A stretch of 64,000 bases of DNA from Myoxocephalus aenaeus (lineage: Eukaryota > Chordata > Actinopteri > Perciformes > Cottidae). This document shows positions 44,661 through 58,560 of this stretch, piece after piece. The stretch spans positions 7,325,501-7,389,500 of the forward strand of contig JBAMJR010000031.1 of NCBI GenBank assembly GCA_038501785.1, given 5' to 3'. Every line of letters starts with the position of its first letter. The stretch's first letter is position 1. The notes under the pieces were generated by a model. It did not search any database. It worked only from the letters and a program-made list of their open reading frames with translations, and was not told the origin of the DNA. The position numbers and the translations under genes were made by a program.

Positions 44661-47600
44661 TCAGGGCTGGAGGTCATTACAGCTTTAAAAAATATGGGCT
44701 ACTGAAAAAGATAAGATCTGAAAGAAAATCGCTCACTTGCCCCGCTGAGCGCCACAGCGGCGGCTATGACTGTCCATGAGAGGAAACGAATTATATTCAT
44801 GTGTAATATTTAAATCAAGAAAGTCATGGTTGCTACACTACAAGCCGTGAGCAAACACTGCTGTATTTTTGTGTTATTCATTGAAAACATCTGGTCTTGA
44901 TCCTTTGTTTAAATTAGCGCTCTGCTATCAAGAGTGTGCAACACATGCATGTTTGAAAGTTACTAATCACCTCACTGCCCCTAAGAAAAATATTTCTTTT
45001 GTCTAATGATGTGCTGATCTCTTCAGTCAGTTTCATTGCTGTTAGGGGAGTGTGTTTAGCTTAGTTTGCTGTGCTGGCTCAGGTTCTCTTTGGGCGAGTG
45101 CCACTGCTTGTCCTTGACACACACAGGAACACTCCTATCTGCTCCCCTCTGCAGGCCTGGACATCTTTGCTTATGGAAAATATGAGACACTACCAGATGA
45201 TGCTATTCATGGACCTGGTTTAAATATTGATCGTGTTGCATCAGTCCTGTCCATAGCCTTTAGCAAAAGAGGGAAATAAATTGCATTCAGACACTGAGAG
45301 GCAATTTACTGTAATGTATGTATCCACTTTGAACGTGTGTGTGTGTGTTTCTGTTTTAACTGTTTTAACAGAATAAAAGCTACTTTAACCATATAGCATA
45401 CATAAGTAGCATTACATAGCATTACCCCTATCTGCCTCAGTATGTATTTCTCATAAATCTGAGATACTATAACCCGGTCTAGATTAAAGTATCTCTTTAC
45501 TTTTGTGTCCTCTATAATTCGACCTTGTGGCACAACTCATACATTTCCTCAAGAGTTAATGAGAATACTGAATGAGAATAATGAGATACTTAACTGTTAC
45601 CCCCAGAATTCAAAGTGTAGACTTTTTTTATGAAAAAAAATAAGTGCAGGCAGTTATTGTAGATGATGGTGGTGTTATTAGGGGATGCCACTGAGTGCTG
45701 AGGAGAATGTAACTCCTGTGCAGGGATAACAAGACCCTGAACTCCTGGGTCACCTTAATTGAAGCTGCTGCATATTGGATTACAGAGGGATCCTCTGTAA
45801 CACCTCCCCAGAGTCAGAAAGGGCCCGTCTATTCAGAAAGCGTTATCGAGAGGCCTATATTGCCTTGGTTTTGAAGATCCGCGTTAGGATTCCTAGGCTT
45901 ACAACTCCTCACGCATTGTGTTACAGCCTATCTTGGTGTGAAAGATAATCTACCATCGAATAGTAAGCACAAATTTGGGAAGAGAGCAGAAATGTTTTTG
46001 TCTTGTTAATCCGGGCGTGCTGCCAGCACATTAGGTAGGAGACATGGAGAAGAGAAATGCAGCGCTCTCCAAGAACATGACCCTTGGCACATTCGACCCT
46101 TTCAGTTTTATCTGTCTAGAGTAGAATGTGAAAACAATTTTCTTTCCCGGGAAAAAAACCCCACTGTATGCTTCTATAACTGGACGGTCTTTTTGATGGT
46201 ATGGTTTACCTGGCCAGAAATATAATCAGTCAGTGCAGAAGAATGTACATTCTGCTTCTCCCATGGATTTTATTAAAACAGAACCTAAAAGTAGCAACTC
46301 CACGATTGAAATATGTCTTCTATGAATAAAAAACCTCAAAGGAGAATTTGTGTTTTGTGTCAGCACAGTCGGAGGTCTTTAATCGTACTGATGCTGCACA
46401 CAAAGCCTGGCTGTATGACGTCACCTCAGCTCATGCTGATTGATACGTTAAATATGTTTTGCACCATGCAAAAAAGATACTTATTACCATTTAAATGCTT
46501 AGAGTCTTCAAGTCCTAAAGAAATCACTAATAATAGCTTACAAGTAAGCCCATACCACTATAAAAGAGCAGCACAGAGCCTGTGCCTTGTAATGTGCTGA
46601 TGACTCTATTTGGCCAGCGGCTCTTGTGGTTTCTCCCCCCCGGACCATGAGCTCTGTCTCTGAGAAATGCAGAGTGATTTGCCCCTGCTGCGGAGGAGTC
46701 CCATGTTGGACGTTGTTAGCCCGACATCTCTTGCTCTAGGCTTCACTACACTTCAAAGCTGAGTGGAAAATGTTTGCAGCTTGTGATGAAATGTGTGTTT
46801 GTGTGCGAGTGAATGCGGTATGTGCGTGTGTTTCTCCGATAATGTGTGTTTTCAAATAACAACACTTGCTGGGCTCAGTATCGCAGAGACCTCAGAGAGT
46901 CCCATCTGCACCGACAGAGACAACCTGTTATTAACCCATCCCCAGTCTGCCAGAGGGAACAACAGAAAGCCTCCTCCTCCTTCGTCGCTTCTAACAGCCC
47001 CCATGGCGCATCATTGTCCTAACATCAGTTCACTTTACAGGCTGCTATTGAGTGGCAAATAGCTGCAATGATTAACCGCTCTTGAGAAGTGTCATATATG
47101 TCTCCTCTGCCCAAGGCCTGAAGATGAACGAGTTTAGTGTGCAGGGGATAACACCTCTCATTGTAACTTGATTGGCAGCTTCTCTCGGGTGATTTCTTCA
47201 AGTCTGCTTCGCACCAAATTGTTTTGGTTTTACTGTCTTCAGGTGGTAAAGTCTGTGTTTACACGACTCCTCCTCCTGGATTTTACTCCGTGTTAAATCA
47301 AGTGTGATAGGCGAGTGCAGCGGGTAGGTCAGTGTTTCTCTGACCAGCGCTGTGCTCCAGCCTTTTTGGTCATGCTCAGCACATATTAATTAGAAGGTGG
47401 GCAGCCTCGCTCAGACTGGCTGATGTCTCTCACCCCAGCCCCTCTCATTTCAGTGTGAGCATGGCATTCCTCACATTCTTCGTCACCTCATTAGAGTGAG
47501 CTGCCATACACACATGGAGAGTCAATGGTGGTGGCAGACGGCTTGACCCTCTAGACACAGGACCACTCCTCCCCTTATCCCTTCCGTGCTTACAAGAAGT

Positions 47601-49370
47601 ACTGTATCTACTGACCCAATTCATTCCCAATGTCCTACTTTCTGTGTGAATGCCTCACAATCACATCATCATCATCCACAACGGGAGATCACGACTACAC
47701 AGCACCTAATTTGTCGGTAGCTAAAAAAGGAGCGGACACTTTGCAGGGCGGCTTCGTGCGGCATGTTCAAATTCAATTTTGTCATGGTAATCTGCACTAT
47801 TACATTACCTTGAGGGTGACCTCATTCTTTCCTCAAGCATGTAATGCGTGTTAGTATGAAACGTTACATTTTGAACATGATTAACCTCAACTACCTGCTC
47901 AGCTTGATGGCATAGGACAATATTTGTTTTGACTCTCCATGGAGCAGGAGAGATTCAAGCTTTTGTTCAAATTTAGGTTGTGTTCTCGGTTTCATGCTGC
48001 TTGGTGAGTTCCTCCATACCTCACTTGTGATCTGAGTCAGACAGGGAGGCAGGGGGTCTCGAGAATTGTTTCGATAAGTTCCGGCATTCTACCTCAAAGC
48101 CCCCTTATCCAAACACTACCCTGGCAACAGAAACAAAGACAGGATTCAACCGCCTGCTTGTCTGTCCTCTTGAGCCTAGGGGAACATCCTGAAGCTGCAG
48201 ACGGCTTGACATACCGGTAGTCACCGTATCTGTTTTTTTTTCCTTCTCTTTTAGAAATGAATGGTACTATTTAGATATTAGCAAAAAACTCAGCATGTAT
48301 CATACAAGGCATATGTGTGATACAACTTCTACACACCCTCTTCAACACCGATGCCTTTATTTGACCCCTTTAGGGTCCTGTGTTTTGACACGCTAAGTGT
48401 TTTATCAGTAGTGAAGAAGCACTTAGCCCAGAGAGCCCGCTCTCCAGCATCCCCCTGTGCTGAATTAACCCTCCCCAACCAAGTCTATGAGAGTCATCTG
48501 TCCCGGTTAGTCATCAGCAAGTAAAATGACCCTTAAGCGCCAAACACTGAGTCAGATAACAGATGCTGCATGACAACTCCTGAATTCAAGATCAAACATT
48601 ATCAGTATGTAAAGTGAAACAGTCCAACTCTGACTTCAATCAGTTTAGATTCATGACAAAATAATTGCTTCACCATTGTGTTAGAAATGCCACTGGGCTC
48701 ACTAACAACTTCTGTCAAGCCAAGAAAGGTCATCATTTGCTTTGAGAGATTACTTGTTACAAACAATTTATCAATGCAATGAATTGCAGCTATGCTTGAT
48801 ATAATGTAATATAAATGTGTGCTGCCCCTGTGAAATAAATACACCAATAAATAAGATGAATGTATAAATAAGTGAAAGGTTACTCAATGCTTACGAGATA
48901 GATAACTGTAGAGTATTGATGAGGCTCCCTCAGATGCCTTGCCCTCCTGGCAGAATTGATTGAAGTTTCTCCTGGTAGAAAGTCATCCCAAGTGAGAAAG
49001 CTGCTTCCCTGCGTCCTCCTCTCCCCCTTTCTGCGCTCTGCCTGTATAGTTACTCTTTGTCACCTCTGTCCATTCCAACCAAGGAGGGGTGGTGGTGTTT
49101 TAAAGCCTATTATTAAAAGACCGTCATTAGCCCAACAGCAGCTTAACTTGCCAGAAACTCTTCAACAAACATGGAGTAGGCTGTTTCAAAATCCACTGGA
49201 AAAAGTTGGAGCACTTTCAACAAATGGTCACTTAAGTTGGATGGTTGAGATAGTTTCCTGATAAATGGTGAGAGTCCAGGGCGGCATGTGTACTGCCTGT
49301 GGCCCGTTAGGAGAAGACTGTCACTTTTCTGCGGGCTGAATCCATCACTTCTGCCTCACAGCTCTAAGAG
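44661..49370. other. Gene-poor DNA upstream of angptl2
   Basis: No exon, RNA gene or complete mobile element is recognised. Some stretches (for example 45690-45960 and 47390-47520) are unique, moderately GC-rich sequence that could be conserved non-coding DNA. A small inverted repeat, TTACAGAGG-GAT-CCTCTGTAA, lies at 45780-45800. Confidence 0.4.
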
Positions 49371-49375
49371 GCTGT

Positions 49376-49500
49376 CTCTCTCAACTGCACCTCTCTCCCC
49401 TCTCTCTCTCTCTTTCTCTCAACTGCACCTTTCTCTCTCTCTCTCTCTCTTTCTCTCAACTGCACCTCTCGCTCTCTCTCTCTCTTTCTTCTTCCTCGCT
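49376..49500. repeat. Compound (CT)n tract with a repeated CAACTGCACCT unit
   Basis: Three copies of CTCAACTGCACCT are separated by CTCTCTCT runs of 30-50 bp, indicating tandem duplication of a roughly 60-bp compound unit. Frames across it are low-complexity only. Confidence 0.85.
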
Positions 49501-49667
49501 GCTTTTAAATGATGAAAAATCCTCTTGCAGTGTTTCAACAGGCAGACAAATTGAGCTCAGAGCCTCCCCCTTAAAAATGAACACATTCTTGTTTAAAGCA
49601 ACAGCCTTCTTTCTCCACCCCTCCTCCCCATGGCACAAAGGAGATCCACAAGCATGCACAACACAGG

Positions 49668-49668
<1 letters not shown>

Positions 49669-49740
<72 letters not shown>
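49669..49740. repeat. (CA)n microsatellite, about 36 units
   Basis: An uninterrupted CA dinucleotide tract of about 72 bp. The apparent open frames across it encode only His-Thr or Cys-Val repeats. Confidence 0.98.
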
Positions 49741-49741
<1 letters not shown>

Positions 49742-52700
49742 CTCAAATTTCCAACCCTCTGCCTCCTGGCCGCTGGTTCAACACCACCACTATTTCTGGC
49801 TCGGACTGCATGGCTCTTTTAGTGGTGGACAGCCACTGTTACACTGATCAGATCCTAATTGGCTGTGAATTAAAGCTTGTCCCGAGAGATATGGGAAGAG
49901 GATGACAGATAGGAAGCAGTTCCAGGTGTTTTGACCTAGACTAGGTCTGGGTGAGCGACAGCTGTCCCTGGTTTATGGTCTGGAGTTGCGATGTCTGAAA
50001 CAGGCTAGATCTGAGTACAAAGCCCTTGAACTACACCGTGCAGGGGGATGATTATGTAGCGTCATCAAAAGCAGAGCTGTGCTTACTTGTCCATGTGTGT
50101 TGGTAGACAAAAGGATATGAAACACGTTTCCATGTCAGAGTATGGACAATCGTGCCAATACAATATAAATTTCTCAAGCAAAGACTTGGCTTTGGATACA
50201 GTTGCCGTGGTTGTTTCTTGTTTTTGTGTTGTCTTCCTGTTTTCAATAACATTTAAAGATGTTACTCAGCCAATAATGTTGTCATTGGGTTTCCTTTTTC
50301 TACTAAGATTATTACTATTTATTGCACACATTCAGTGCACATATAAACTTCAGAGCAGCATTTCCCTAAGAACTACATTTTAACTTTACTAGCAGCTATA
50401 AATCCTTCCTTAATCTGGCACTGACTGTCAGCTATTGAAATTAAATCGTCTGGACCCAATTTGGAGTAACACCAAATGGTCAGCAGTTGTTGCTCTGTTG
50501 ATTTTAGCCTTGGGCTACTTCAGTGTTTTATTGTAGCTTTGCGTTAAATACAATTCTAAATTTGGCTGTTGAGTTTGTTTTACAACAAATAAGATGTGCG
50601 ATCCCTCCTTTGAAGTATAAACATTCAAGATGTTACAGATAATGACTAACTTTATGTGCGTCAACTATAAACTCTGCAAGTGTCAACTATGCGTACAAAA
50701 TAGGAAAAGGAAGGGGTAAACAATGTACTATGAACTAGATATGGTTGCATGTTTCATGAGCCAAAGCTTCAGCTACATCACTTTATTTCAGGTGTTAAAT
50801 AGCAGGGGTGCACAAGTCAATAGCTGAAGCTTTGCCGTTATAGTATGAATTCATATTTGTTTTTCTATGTGTGCAACTAATCAGGTGCTCATATAAACGA
50901 TACAATCAGAGTTTTCCATCGTAGTAATTTATATTTCCATCTACCATTCCCTTTAAGCCTATAGATTTAAATATTGGCCTCAGTGCATCTTTGATGCACG
51001 ACTTGTGTACAGTTTACATTCATGTGTTTTCTATCAAGGAATGCCATAAAACAGTTGTACTTTAGCCTTGGGGAAATGTTCCCATGCACTATAAACCAAA
51101 TGTAATAAAACTGTAAATGCTATTTGGTAGCATTTAACCTTTCTGGTGTCAGTTGCTGCAACATCCTCGGGGCATAATTTAGTAGCAAGTGAAAGAAAAT
51201 ATTTAAACTACAAAAGATGCAACCAGTTTAAGTGAAAGCAACAGCTTACTGTAGTTTTTAAGAATTCATTATCTATAATGAACAACCTCGTCAGTGCAAT
51301 AAACATAGTCCTTGTGTATATTACATAAAGGATTATATTAATTTCACATTCATGTATGATTTCCTTGTTTAGATCGTCTGTGCTTGAGTATTTAAAAGGC
51401 AGTCGGTCGTTGATTTCTTCCACGGTCGCTTCAGTTTCTTCCAAAAGTGAACAGAAGCGTCTTAATGTTTCCAATGCGTCCAAATGTTTCTCCCGATGAT
51501 ACAGTGAGAATGTACAACTGGCTTTTGTAGACAAAGTTCCTGGCAGGAGATACTGGACCAGCAAGAAGTGGACAAATTCATTTCATAACATCCAAGATGA
51601 AACCAGACGGAAGGAACGGTCACACGTTTGACAAGATAATCCCTTGAAAGAGATTTTTGATCAAAGAAAACATGATTCAACTTTAGCTCTCATGCCTCAA
51701 CTGGTATTATTTCATTATTCATACCAATCTTCTTCTCTTTCCTCTCCTCAATGACATCAGCAGCTGACTTTGCGGCTAACTGGTGAATGGTGCTCTTACT
51801 CAACGGCTGGGAAGCTAAACTGCCTTTTAATGTTGAACGTTTGAGTGACTCATTGGACGTCATCCAAAACCACGGTGTTGGGGCAGTGATTAGTTCCCTT
51901 TCCATTTCTAATCCTCAGCAGGTGGAGGAACAACAGATCATAACAATGTCAGGGGGAAAATGTTAGTCCTACATTGAAATATTAACCAATTAATGCATTT
52001 TAAAGCTGCAATAACCACATGGGAGAGGATCATGGAAAGTGGATTCACATTGGAAATGTTTCACAGATGGGCTTCTATGTTGGTAAATGAATGAGCATGT
52101 TGAGAGAGTTTTCTGGTTGCTCACCAGTTCACCTGGGATTAGCAGGGGGAACGCTTCTGTTATGAGTACAATTTGTTTAAGACGGAATGTAAACTTAATT
52201 ATAGTAATTATTTTTAATAAACTCTCTTTGCTGTTATTATTAAATGATACTCTTCAAGTCAAGTACATGTCAGAATCAATACAAAATAATATTTAACTAA
52301 AATAATAGTCACATAGAGGCAAGAGTTGCTAAACTAGTAATTTGTATCATGTATGTTTCTAGAGCAACTTCCATGTGAGTTTAAAACAGACAAGCTCACA
52401 AAGATTTGAGTGAAGAAAGAGCAGTGAACCTGCAACATTATTGTATGGCAAACACAGATGTTTTAGATCAGCTTTAAAAAATGTGTATTTGTATTCAAGT
52501 GTTCAAATATTAAATTATAAAAAGGCACTGTAACCTTCAACTTATGATCTGTCCTAATTTTCATGTTATTTATTATGCAGCTCTGGTTGAAAAAGTAGAA
52601 AACAATTATAATAGCTTGCAAAGAAAGTAGGAACACTTCAGAATCACAGAAAGGTATTATATAGATTTTTTTTTCCCATGAGCTGATGTTTAACGCTATC

Positions 52701-54309
52701 GGGTCAACTGTATGTATTCAATCTTCTTTATAAATTAAAACAATCCATTGAAAAAAACTATGCAAAATAGTAAGCCAAGTTCTTAAAACCTGCAAATCTG
52801 CAATAGGATGTATTTTTTAAGGCTACAAATAAAGGTTAAATTAAGAAGCAGTATTTAAGTGCAATCTACTAAAGGTGAAATATCTCTCCCTCTGCAAAAG
52901 GCTAATGTATGTGCAAACAGACTTGGCAGTTGTCCATTTCTGACCGTGATTTTGTTTTACTCAGTATATGCACCCAATGTGAGTGGCTTAGTGTGTGAGG
53001 CTACCATAGTGAGCTTTGTTTAAACACGGGTATGTACAAGTCAGCATGTGTTCCTGTCTGTCAGCCATGATGGATGGTTCTCTGGTGACCTGTATTGACC
53101 TTTTCACCCCCGGTCTACTGTTACTCGCTGTTTGCCGTGTAACTGACAAGGCTGTTACAACTGTTAATTCACTTTAGTAAATTGTTGTTGTTTTAAAAGG
53201 TATTTTTTGCCATTTTTAATCCCTGTGGCTATACTATGAATTGGATGGTAAAGCAACGCATTTATCAAAATATAAATTATAATATTTTCCTCTGTGATGT
53301 GACGTGGAAAGATTTTGCTTAATTATTCCATGGCCTTGCAGTGTAGGACTCCCTGCGCCTGGTGGCTAGACCTACAATGGCTGTTCTGTTGGGGGAACAT
53401 TTTTAGTTTTATGATCTGAGTGGAAAGAATGGAACTCGCTCAGGATTTTGTCAAGCTCACCCCAACTGTTGCAGAAACCACCAAATGAGACTAGTAAATA
53501 TAAAATGTGTGAGAATTCAGAGGAACAGGATTTCGTTCAGACGTCATTAGCCTGATGTTGAAAGCATGAGCAGCATGTGTGGCCTTGTCTGAAATCTAAT
53601 CAACATAACTCATTCAGGGGTTTAACAATATATCGCTAACAACGCTGAAGCTGCGAATAACATTATATATCTGGCCACGTATGCAGTGACCAACTAATTT
53701 GTTTGTGTTAGATTCAATTCAAAGGTTACTCATTTTCCCCGTCGCTCATCCCTTTGCAGCCTGTTTCTTAACAAGCATCGAACCTCAAAAGCAGCTCAGT
53801 ATTCTACAGATATTAATGTTGACATCATGCCTTGTAGGATGGAATTAAAGATCAAGGTTATAATGCCTATTTGTCATGAGTGCTAAAGCTTTAGCGCATG
53901 GTTTCCAGACATGTTTTACAAGAGGGCCGTCTTTACATCATCTGGAAAGAATCCAAAAGAACCCACTCAATAGGTAAAGATTTTTTTAACAGGTGTTATG
54001 ATTTGGGATCCATGGAAGCGGGACAGAACAACAAATAAAGCCCTGTGCCATACATGGGCAACTTGAAAATGTAACGATGTGTGACTTAATGTGCTGGTGA
54101 ATAGCACTGGCAGTTGGTCTAAATGGTAGTACGTGAGTTTTGGGAGCAGTCTAATGACCTGTCATAGACTCTTGAGGACCGAGTTGTAATATAGGAGTCC
54201 TAACGTTTTCTTGGTAAACACAGTTCTGTCATCAGGGGAGCCTGTCAGAAGTAGAGTTTAAGTTTCAAAAAGCTTAGCCCTCAGTGAAGTTTACTGTATG
54301 ACTGTAGAT
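49741..54309. other. Gene-poor DNA, apart from one weak pseudogene-like patch
   Basis: AT-rich sequence with no recognised exon. The only protein-like signal is the minus-strand patch at 51360-51905, listed separately. No mobile-element termini were identified before the hAT element that begins at 54310. Confidence 0.4.
51360..51905 (-). pseudogene. Possible broken protein-coding remnant (weak VIT/VWA5-like similarity)
   Basis: The minus-strand frame at 51905-51690 contains LKGSLASQPLSKSTIHQLAAKS followed by a charged ERKEKK stretch. This faintly resembles the region before the second conserved block of VWA5-type proteins (IHRLAAKS-like). Further down the same strand, in another frame, a charged stretch includes ALETLRRFCSLLEETEATVE. 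Stops and frame changes separate the pieces and no splice sites connect them convincingly. I do not recognise the second part. It could be a decayed retrocopy or chance. Confidence 0.25.
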
Positions 54310-55516
54310 CAGTGTTTTTCAACCTTTTTTGAGCCGCGGCACATTTTCTACAATAAAAAAATCTCGCGGCACACCAACAACCTAAAAAGTTACAAACTGT
54401 CACATTGTAGCATAATACAGCATATGTGGTAGGTCATTATTGCGCTACCTACTGGCATGGAAGAGTATTCAGTGTTTCAAGTAAACCAGATCGCTCCATC
54501 AGACAAAAAAAAGCGTTAAAATAAAGTTATGCAAAAAATAACTAATATTTAGTTACTACTAAATAGCTTATTGTGGAAAACAATAAGCCATTGCAAAACG
54601 GAATGAGTGCAGATGTGTGAGCATCACGTATCAGTATTAGTGGCTGCTTTCCTCTACAAATCTTTTTAAAACGGGGTTGTAGATTTGATACGGCTCTCAA
54701 TTCAAGCTGAATGATGAGACACAACAGCAGAAAGGCGACCTCACAGAGATCTCATAAATATCGGCTTTTGGCGAAATGCCAAGAATCGGCGCATGCGCAA
54801 GCGTAACCTGTTAACGGCGGACGGTGAACATTTAAAATCAGCATTTCCTCTTGCGCCACACCTGTAATAAATACCGCCCCAGTTTGATAAATACTGACTT
54901 AAAGGAAACACGGTGTTCATTTATTTTAATGACGACCACAAAGTGTGCAGGCTTTATCACTGCAATGTGTTTTTCAGGCTTTTGGAAGAATATTTCCAGA
55001 GCCTCTCTAAGTCAGAAACGTCATTTATGGAGCTCCAGGCTGTTTGTCTTGACCTGCAAACACATGAACTGTTAGGCTTTAAAAGTGAGAGCTCATATCT
55101 TAAGATACTGATAGCTTCAGCAGCAAATCCTATTGTGAAAAGCACGCGACATATTTTTCCCCGCTCTCTCTCTCTCTCTCCGCTGTGTCTCACCTGTGTG
55201 CAGCGCATCGGGCGGAACTCCACGTGCGAGACACAGAGCAGAGCAGAGTTGTATAGACGCGACCCAGAAATGACATGCTGTGTAGATAAGATCAATAACA
55301 TACGGCCGTTTAGTTTATTTAATAGCAGAACAAGGTGCAGACCTGTTCTATATTACTCTGCCAGCCACTATATTGCAGCTCAGACTCTCAACAATGGAAA
55401 ATCATTTGCGGCAACTAAATAATATTTTTTTTGGACCAATTAAGTGAAATTGGACATTTTCCCACGGCACACCTGACGATCTCAGTGTGCCGTGGCACAG
55501 TGGTTGACCATCACTG
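54310..55516. mobile_element. Non-autonomous hAT element (about 1.2 kb)
   Basis: The left end reads CAGTGTTTTTCAACC and the right end GGTTGACCATCACTG, with matching GCGGCACA / TGTGCCGTGGCAC subterminal motifs. The flanks CTGTAGAT (54302-54309) and GCGTAGAT (55517-55524) share 6 of 8 bases, an old 8-bp target duplication. The 169-codon frame inside (54913-55422) shows no transposase motif. Confidence 0.72.
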
Positions 55517-55524
55517 GCGTAGAT

Positions 55525-57680
55525 TATGTCAGCAGCATATTTGACCAACTTTCTCAGCCCAATGACCATTGCCATGTGGAAATACAAAGAATTCCCTACA
55601 AAACTGCCCTAGTGTAGAAAATACAGCCTACTCTACACATTCCTTATAATATGCATACTATATGGTGTCTGATGCTCTTGAGACAATGTATGTTCGCAAT
55701 TGTGACAGCCATGTACATTTATAGCAATGAAAGTTAGCATCTTCAAATCACACTTTGAGCTAATCATGAATCTTGGATCCTACTTATTTTAATATGGTCA
55801 TCCCACATGTTTATGTGACATTTTTTAACAAACTGGCCTTCCAGCCGGGTGTGACATGGAGTAAAGCCATGTTTACACAGGAATCGCAGCTTCTTTCTTT
55901 CTGGTTCAAGCCGCTGGATGGTGGAGCACACGATGCATTCTGTAGCTGTGTATTTAGGTTTAGGTCTGGTAGATTTAATGACTGATATCCTGGGGAAAGG
56001 ACAGCCTGGGGAATGATTGGAACGGCAACCTGGCTCAAGGTAGACCATAGCTAATTTCCGACTGTTTATGGAATTACTGACGGCAGCAGTGCCACCTCTA
56101 AACCCCCAGCTCCGTCTGACATTAAACACTGTTACTATTCTGCCTGACACTGACATAAGTAGCATTAGAGAATCATCATGTGGAAGAAATCATGAATAGA
56201 CTGTAAAAGTTGAATTATGTTTATGGGAACATCGCAAACTGAGGAATATTGGTGCAGAGAATCTCACCATACAATTTATACTTATACACCATAGTTTATT
56301 CCTCAGATAGAGTCTTGGGCCTGCTATGAATTCTTTTTGATGATTTCCTGTGTGAGGAAACCGCTAAAATAATACCTCTTTTATGCCAAGGATTCATGTT
56401 GGGCAAGTGTTAGGTATCATTTAGAAAACTAGTGCAATGGCCGATCATGGCGTGCCCATTCAGAATGGGCCTATTGCTTGGCTCTGCCTTTTGCAGTTTA
56501 CAGATTTGTTGGGGGGCTTGCCCACGGCTGTTCGGAACATGTGCCCCTTGGGAGCGGGCCTGCCGGTTTTGAATGCACTGCAAGAGTTTGGTTGTAATGT
56601 TGGTATAGCCAACATCCAGCAGTGAACAGCAATCAATTAGCAGTGGCATGTAAAGATCCGCTGCAGATGACATGCTGAAGTCCGCAGAGGCCTGGAGCTC
56701 GGCTCCTGCTGTTACACAGAGCGCTGTTTGCTTGTTTATTCAAAGTTTGTTCATATTGAACAAGTTGCATGTCCAAACTAGTCCAAATTCAACAAAGCTC
56801 TGCATGGGGTTTGTTGATGTTGTTGATGTTTGATGTTGTTGTTTGTTGTATTGTTGTTGATTTTTGTTTGTTTTTGTTTGTTGTTTGTACAGAGCTGGTC
56901 TGTAGGTCTGTTGATTGAAAGTGCGTTAGAGATTCAATACTTGGAGAAAAAAATTATTGAAAATAATATTGAAAGCCACTGCAGCCTCTGAAGGTTTACA
57001 GACTTTAGTTAACTTGTTTCCTCTTTCTGAGAATACGCTTAAATGCATGCATAAGTACAAAATAATATTTTCAGGTACTCCTTCAATTACTATCCCATAA
57101 ATCAAAGGCAGTTGAAAACATCCCTACAAATAAACAAATCAGTCCTTGTACTAACTAGAATGTTATAGTATAGGCTTCCCTGTTTTGACAATGTTAGCAC
57201 CCCAATCAATATGATTGGTAATGAACAGCAAAAAATCTGTACAACAGGCAAAACACCCAAATAAAATCTGATCCATGTACTGTGTCCTGTTCTCAATGTT
57301 ATCCATTTTTGCATTTTACTACAACATTCTTACTAATAAGCAGGTTTCCAAGTGAAAGCCATTGACCTGAAACATCCAGTGTGTACTTGCTCCAGTTTAT
57401 GTGACCAAATTCAGTCAAGTGCGGCCTTTCCCATCCGTGTATTTCAACAAAGTGCTTGTGTTTGCTTGACCCTGTCATAAATATTGAACCAACATTTTTG
57501 CCAAGAATTTATATGGGTAATCAGTAACTCTGCTAATGAGCTCTAAAACACTTGCCAATAAAAGTTACAGCAAACAATTTGATCTATTCCTTTTATTCCT
57601 AGGCCTATTAGAGTTGACATCAGGTGAAAAAAATATAAAGAAAAGAAATATGCATAAAGTGTCTAAGATGTTGAGCCTCC
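55525..57680. other. Intergenic DNA with a GTTGTT-rich simple tract
   Basis: No gene is recognised. A GTT/GTTT-rich low-complexity tract lies at about 56812-56890. Overlapping frames near 55770-56165 and 56410-56670 occur on both strands and lack family motifs. Confidence 0.4.
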
Positions 57681-57684
57681 AGAA

Positions 57685-57800
57685 CAGTTGTTTCCACCCT
57701 GGTCACAAACTGTTCGTGTTCCTTCCTTCTGGCAGGAGGCTGCGGTCTATCAGGACCAAGACCTCACGCCACTGAAGGACAGCCTCATCAAACAGCAGGG
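57685..57800 (+). pseudogene. LINE ORF2 C-terminal remnant
   Basis: The frame reads LFVFLPSGRRLRSIRTKTSRH, the characteristic tail of the reverse-transcriptase ORF of fish non-LTR retrotransposons, in which a LPSGRR-R-IRT motif precedes the stop. Only this C-terminal piece remains. A matching LINE-type 3' tail lies 1.4 kb downstream at 59217-59277. Confidence 0.55.
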
Positions 57801-57820
57801 GGAAAGTCTGTAAAAAGACG

Positions 57821-58560
57821 ATGCAATTCAATCCCTGCACTTCAACATACAGAAACTTCAGCAACATTGAAGCCAAGGACACAATTGTGTCCACACTGCA
57901 GGAGAAAGTGAACAAGTGGGCCTCAGACCTCAACGAGGAACGAACAAAAAGCTGTTCACTCCAGAAGGACTATGAGGCTGCCGTCTCCCAGCAGCTGAAG
58001 GAAGCGGAAGAACTGAACCATGTGATTCATGTGAACCAACTACTCGCCTCTGAGAACAAAAGGCTGCAAAGTGAACTTGCGGTTGCGCTAAATGAGAGGC
58101 AGCTTCATTGAAAGCAGCTTCAGGACGACCGAGAAGCTTGCAACAGACATGGGGAGGCTATTGAGAAGGAGAAGGCTCTGTCCTTGAGAGCGTTCAAAAA
58201 GATTGAGATCCAAGAGAAGGAGCTCTCTGAGACGACTCTGGCTTTGGAAAAGAGCTTGATTGGCGGAAAATTCTTTAGGTCTTCCCTCAGAAGTAAGCAG
58301 AAGCGCTTGATCAGATGATCTTGGAAAAGCAGGCTTTAGTGGAATGTCTAGAAATCCTCCATAACCAGCAGGCTCAGAGAATCTGATGCATAACATGCAG
58401 ACTTTAAGGGTAGAGAATGCAGACATCAGGGCTAAATTCCACATCACGGAGACCGAATATGACATATGAGTCAGATCTCTTTCTGAGCGCCATGAAGAGA
58501 TGACGTCAAAGACAAATGATACCATCTCTGAGAACCAAATTACCATCACTAAGCTCTTTT
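57821..58560 (+). pseudogene. Decayed coiled-coil protein fragment, unidentified
   Basis: From about 57865 the plus strand encodes heptad-rich sequence such as TLQEKVNKWASDLNEERTKS and QLKEAEELNH. It is open to a TGA at 58109, then continues in the same frame with EIQEKELSETTLALEKSL before multiple stops and shifts to about 58560. No splice sites bound it, and it sits directly after a LINE remnant. It therefore looks like an intronless decayed copy of part of a long coiled-coil gene. I do not recognise the parent. Confidence 0.5.

Noticed and set aside
54913..55422. 169-codon frame as a hAT transposase
   Set aside because: It lies within hAT-type ends but has no zinc finger, catalytic or dimerisation motif.
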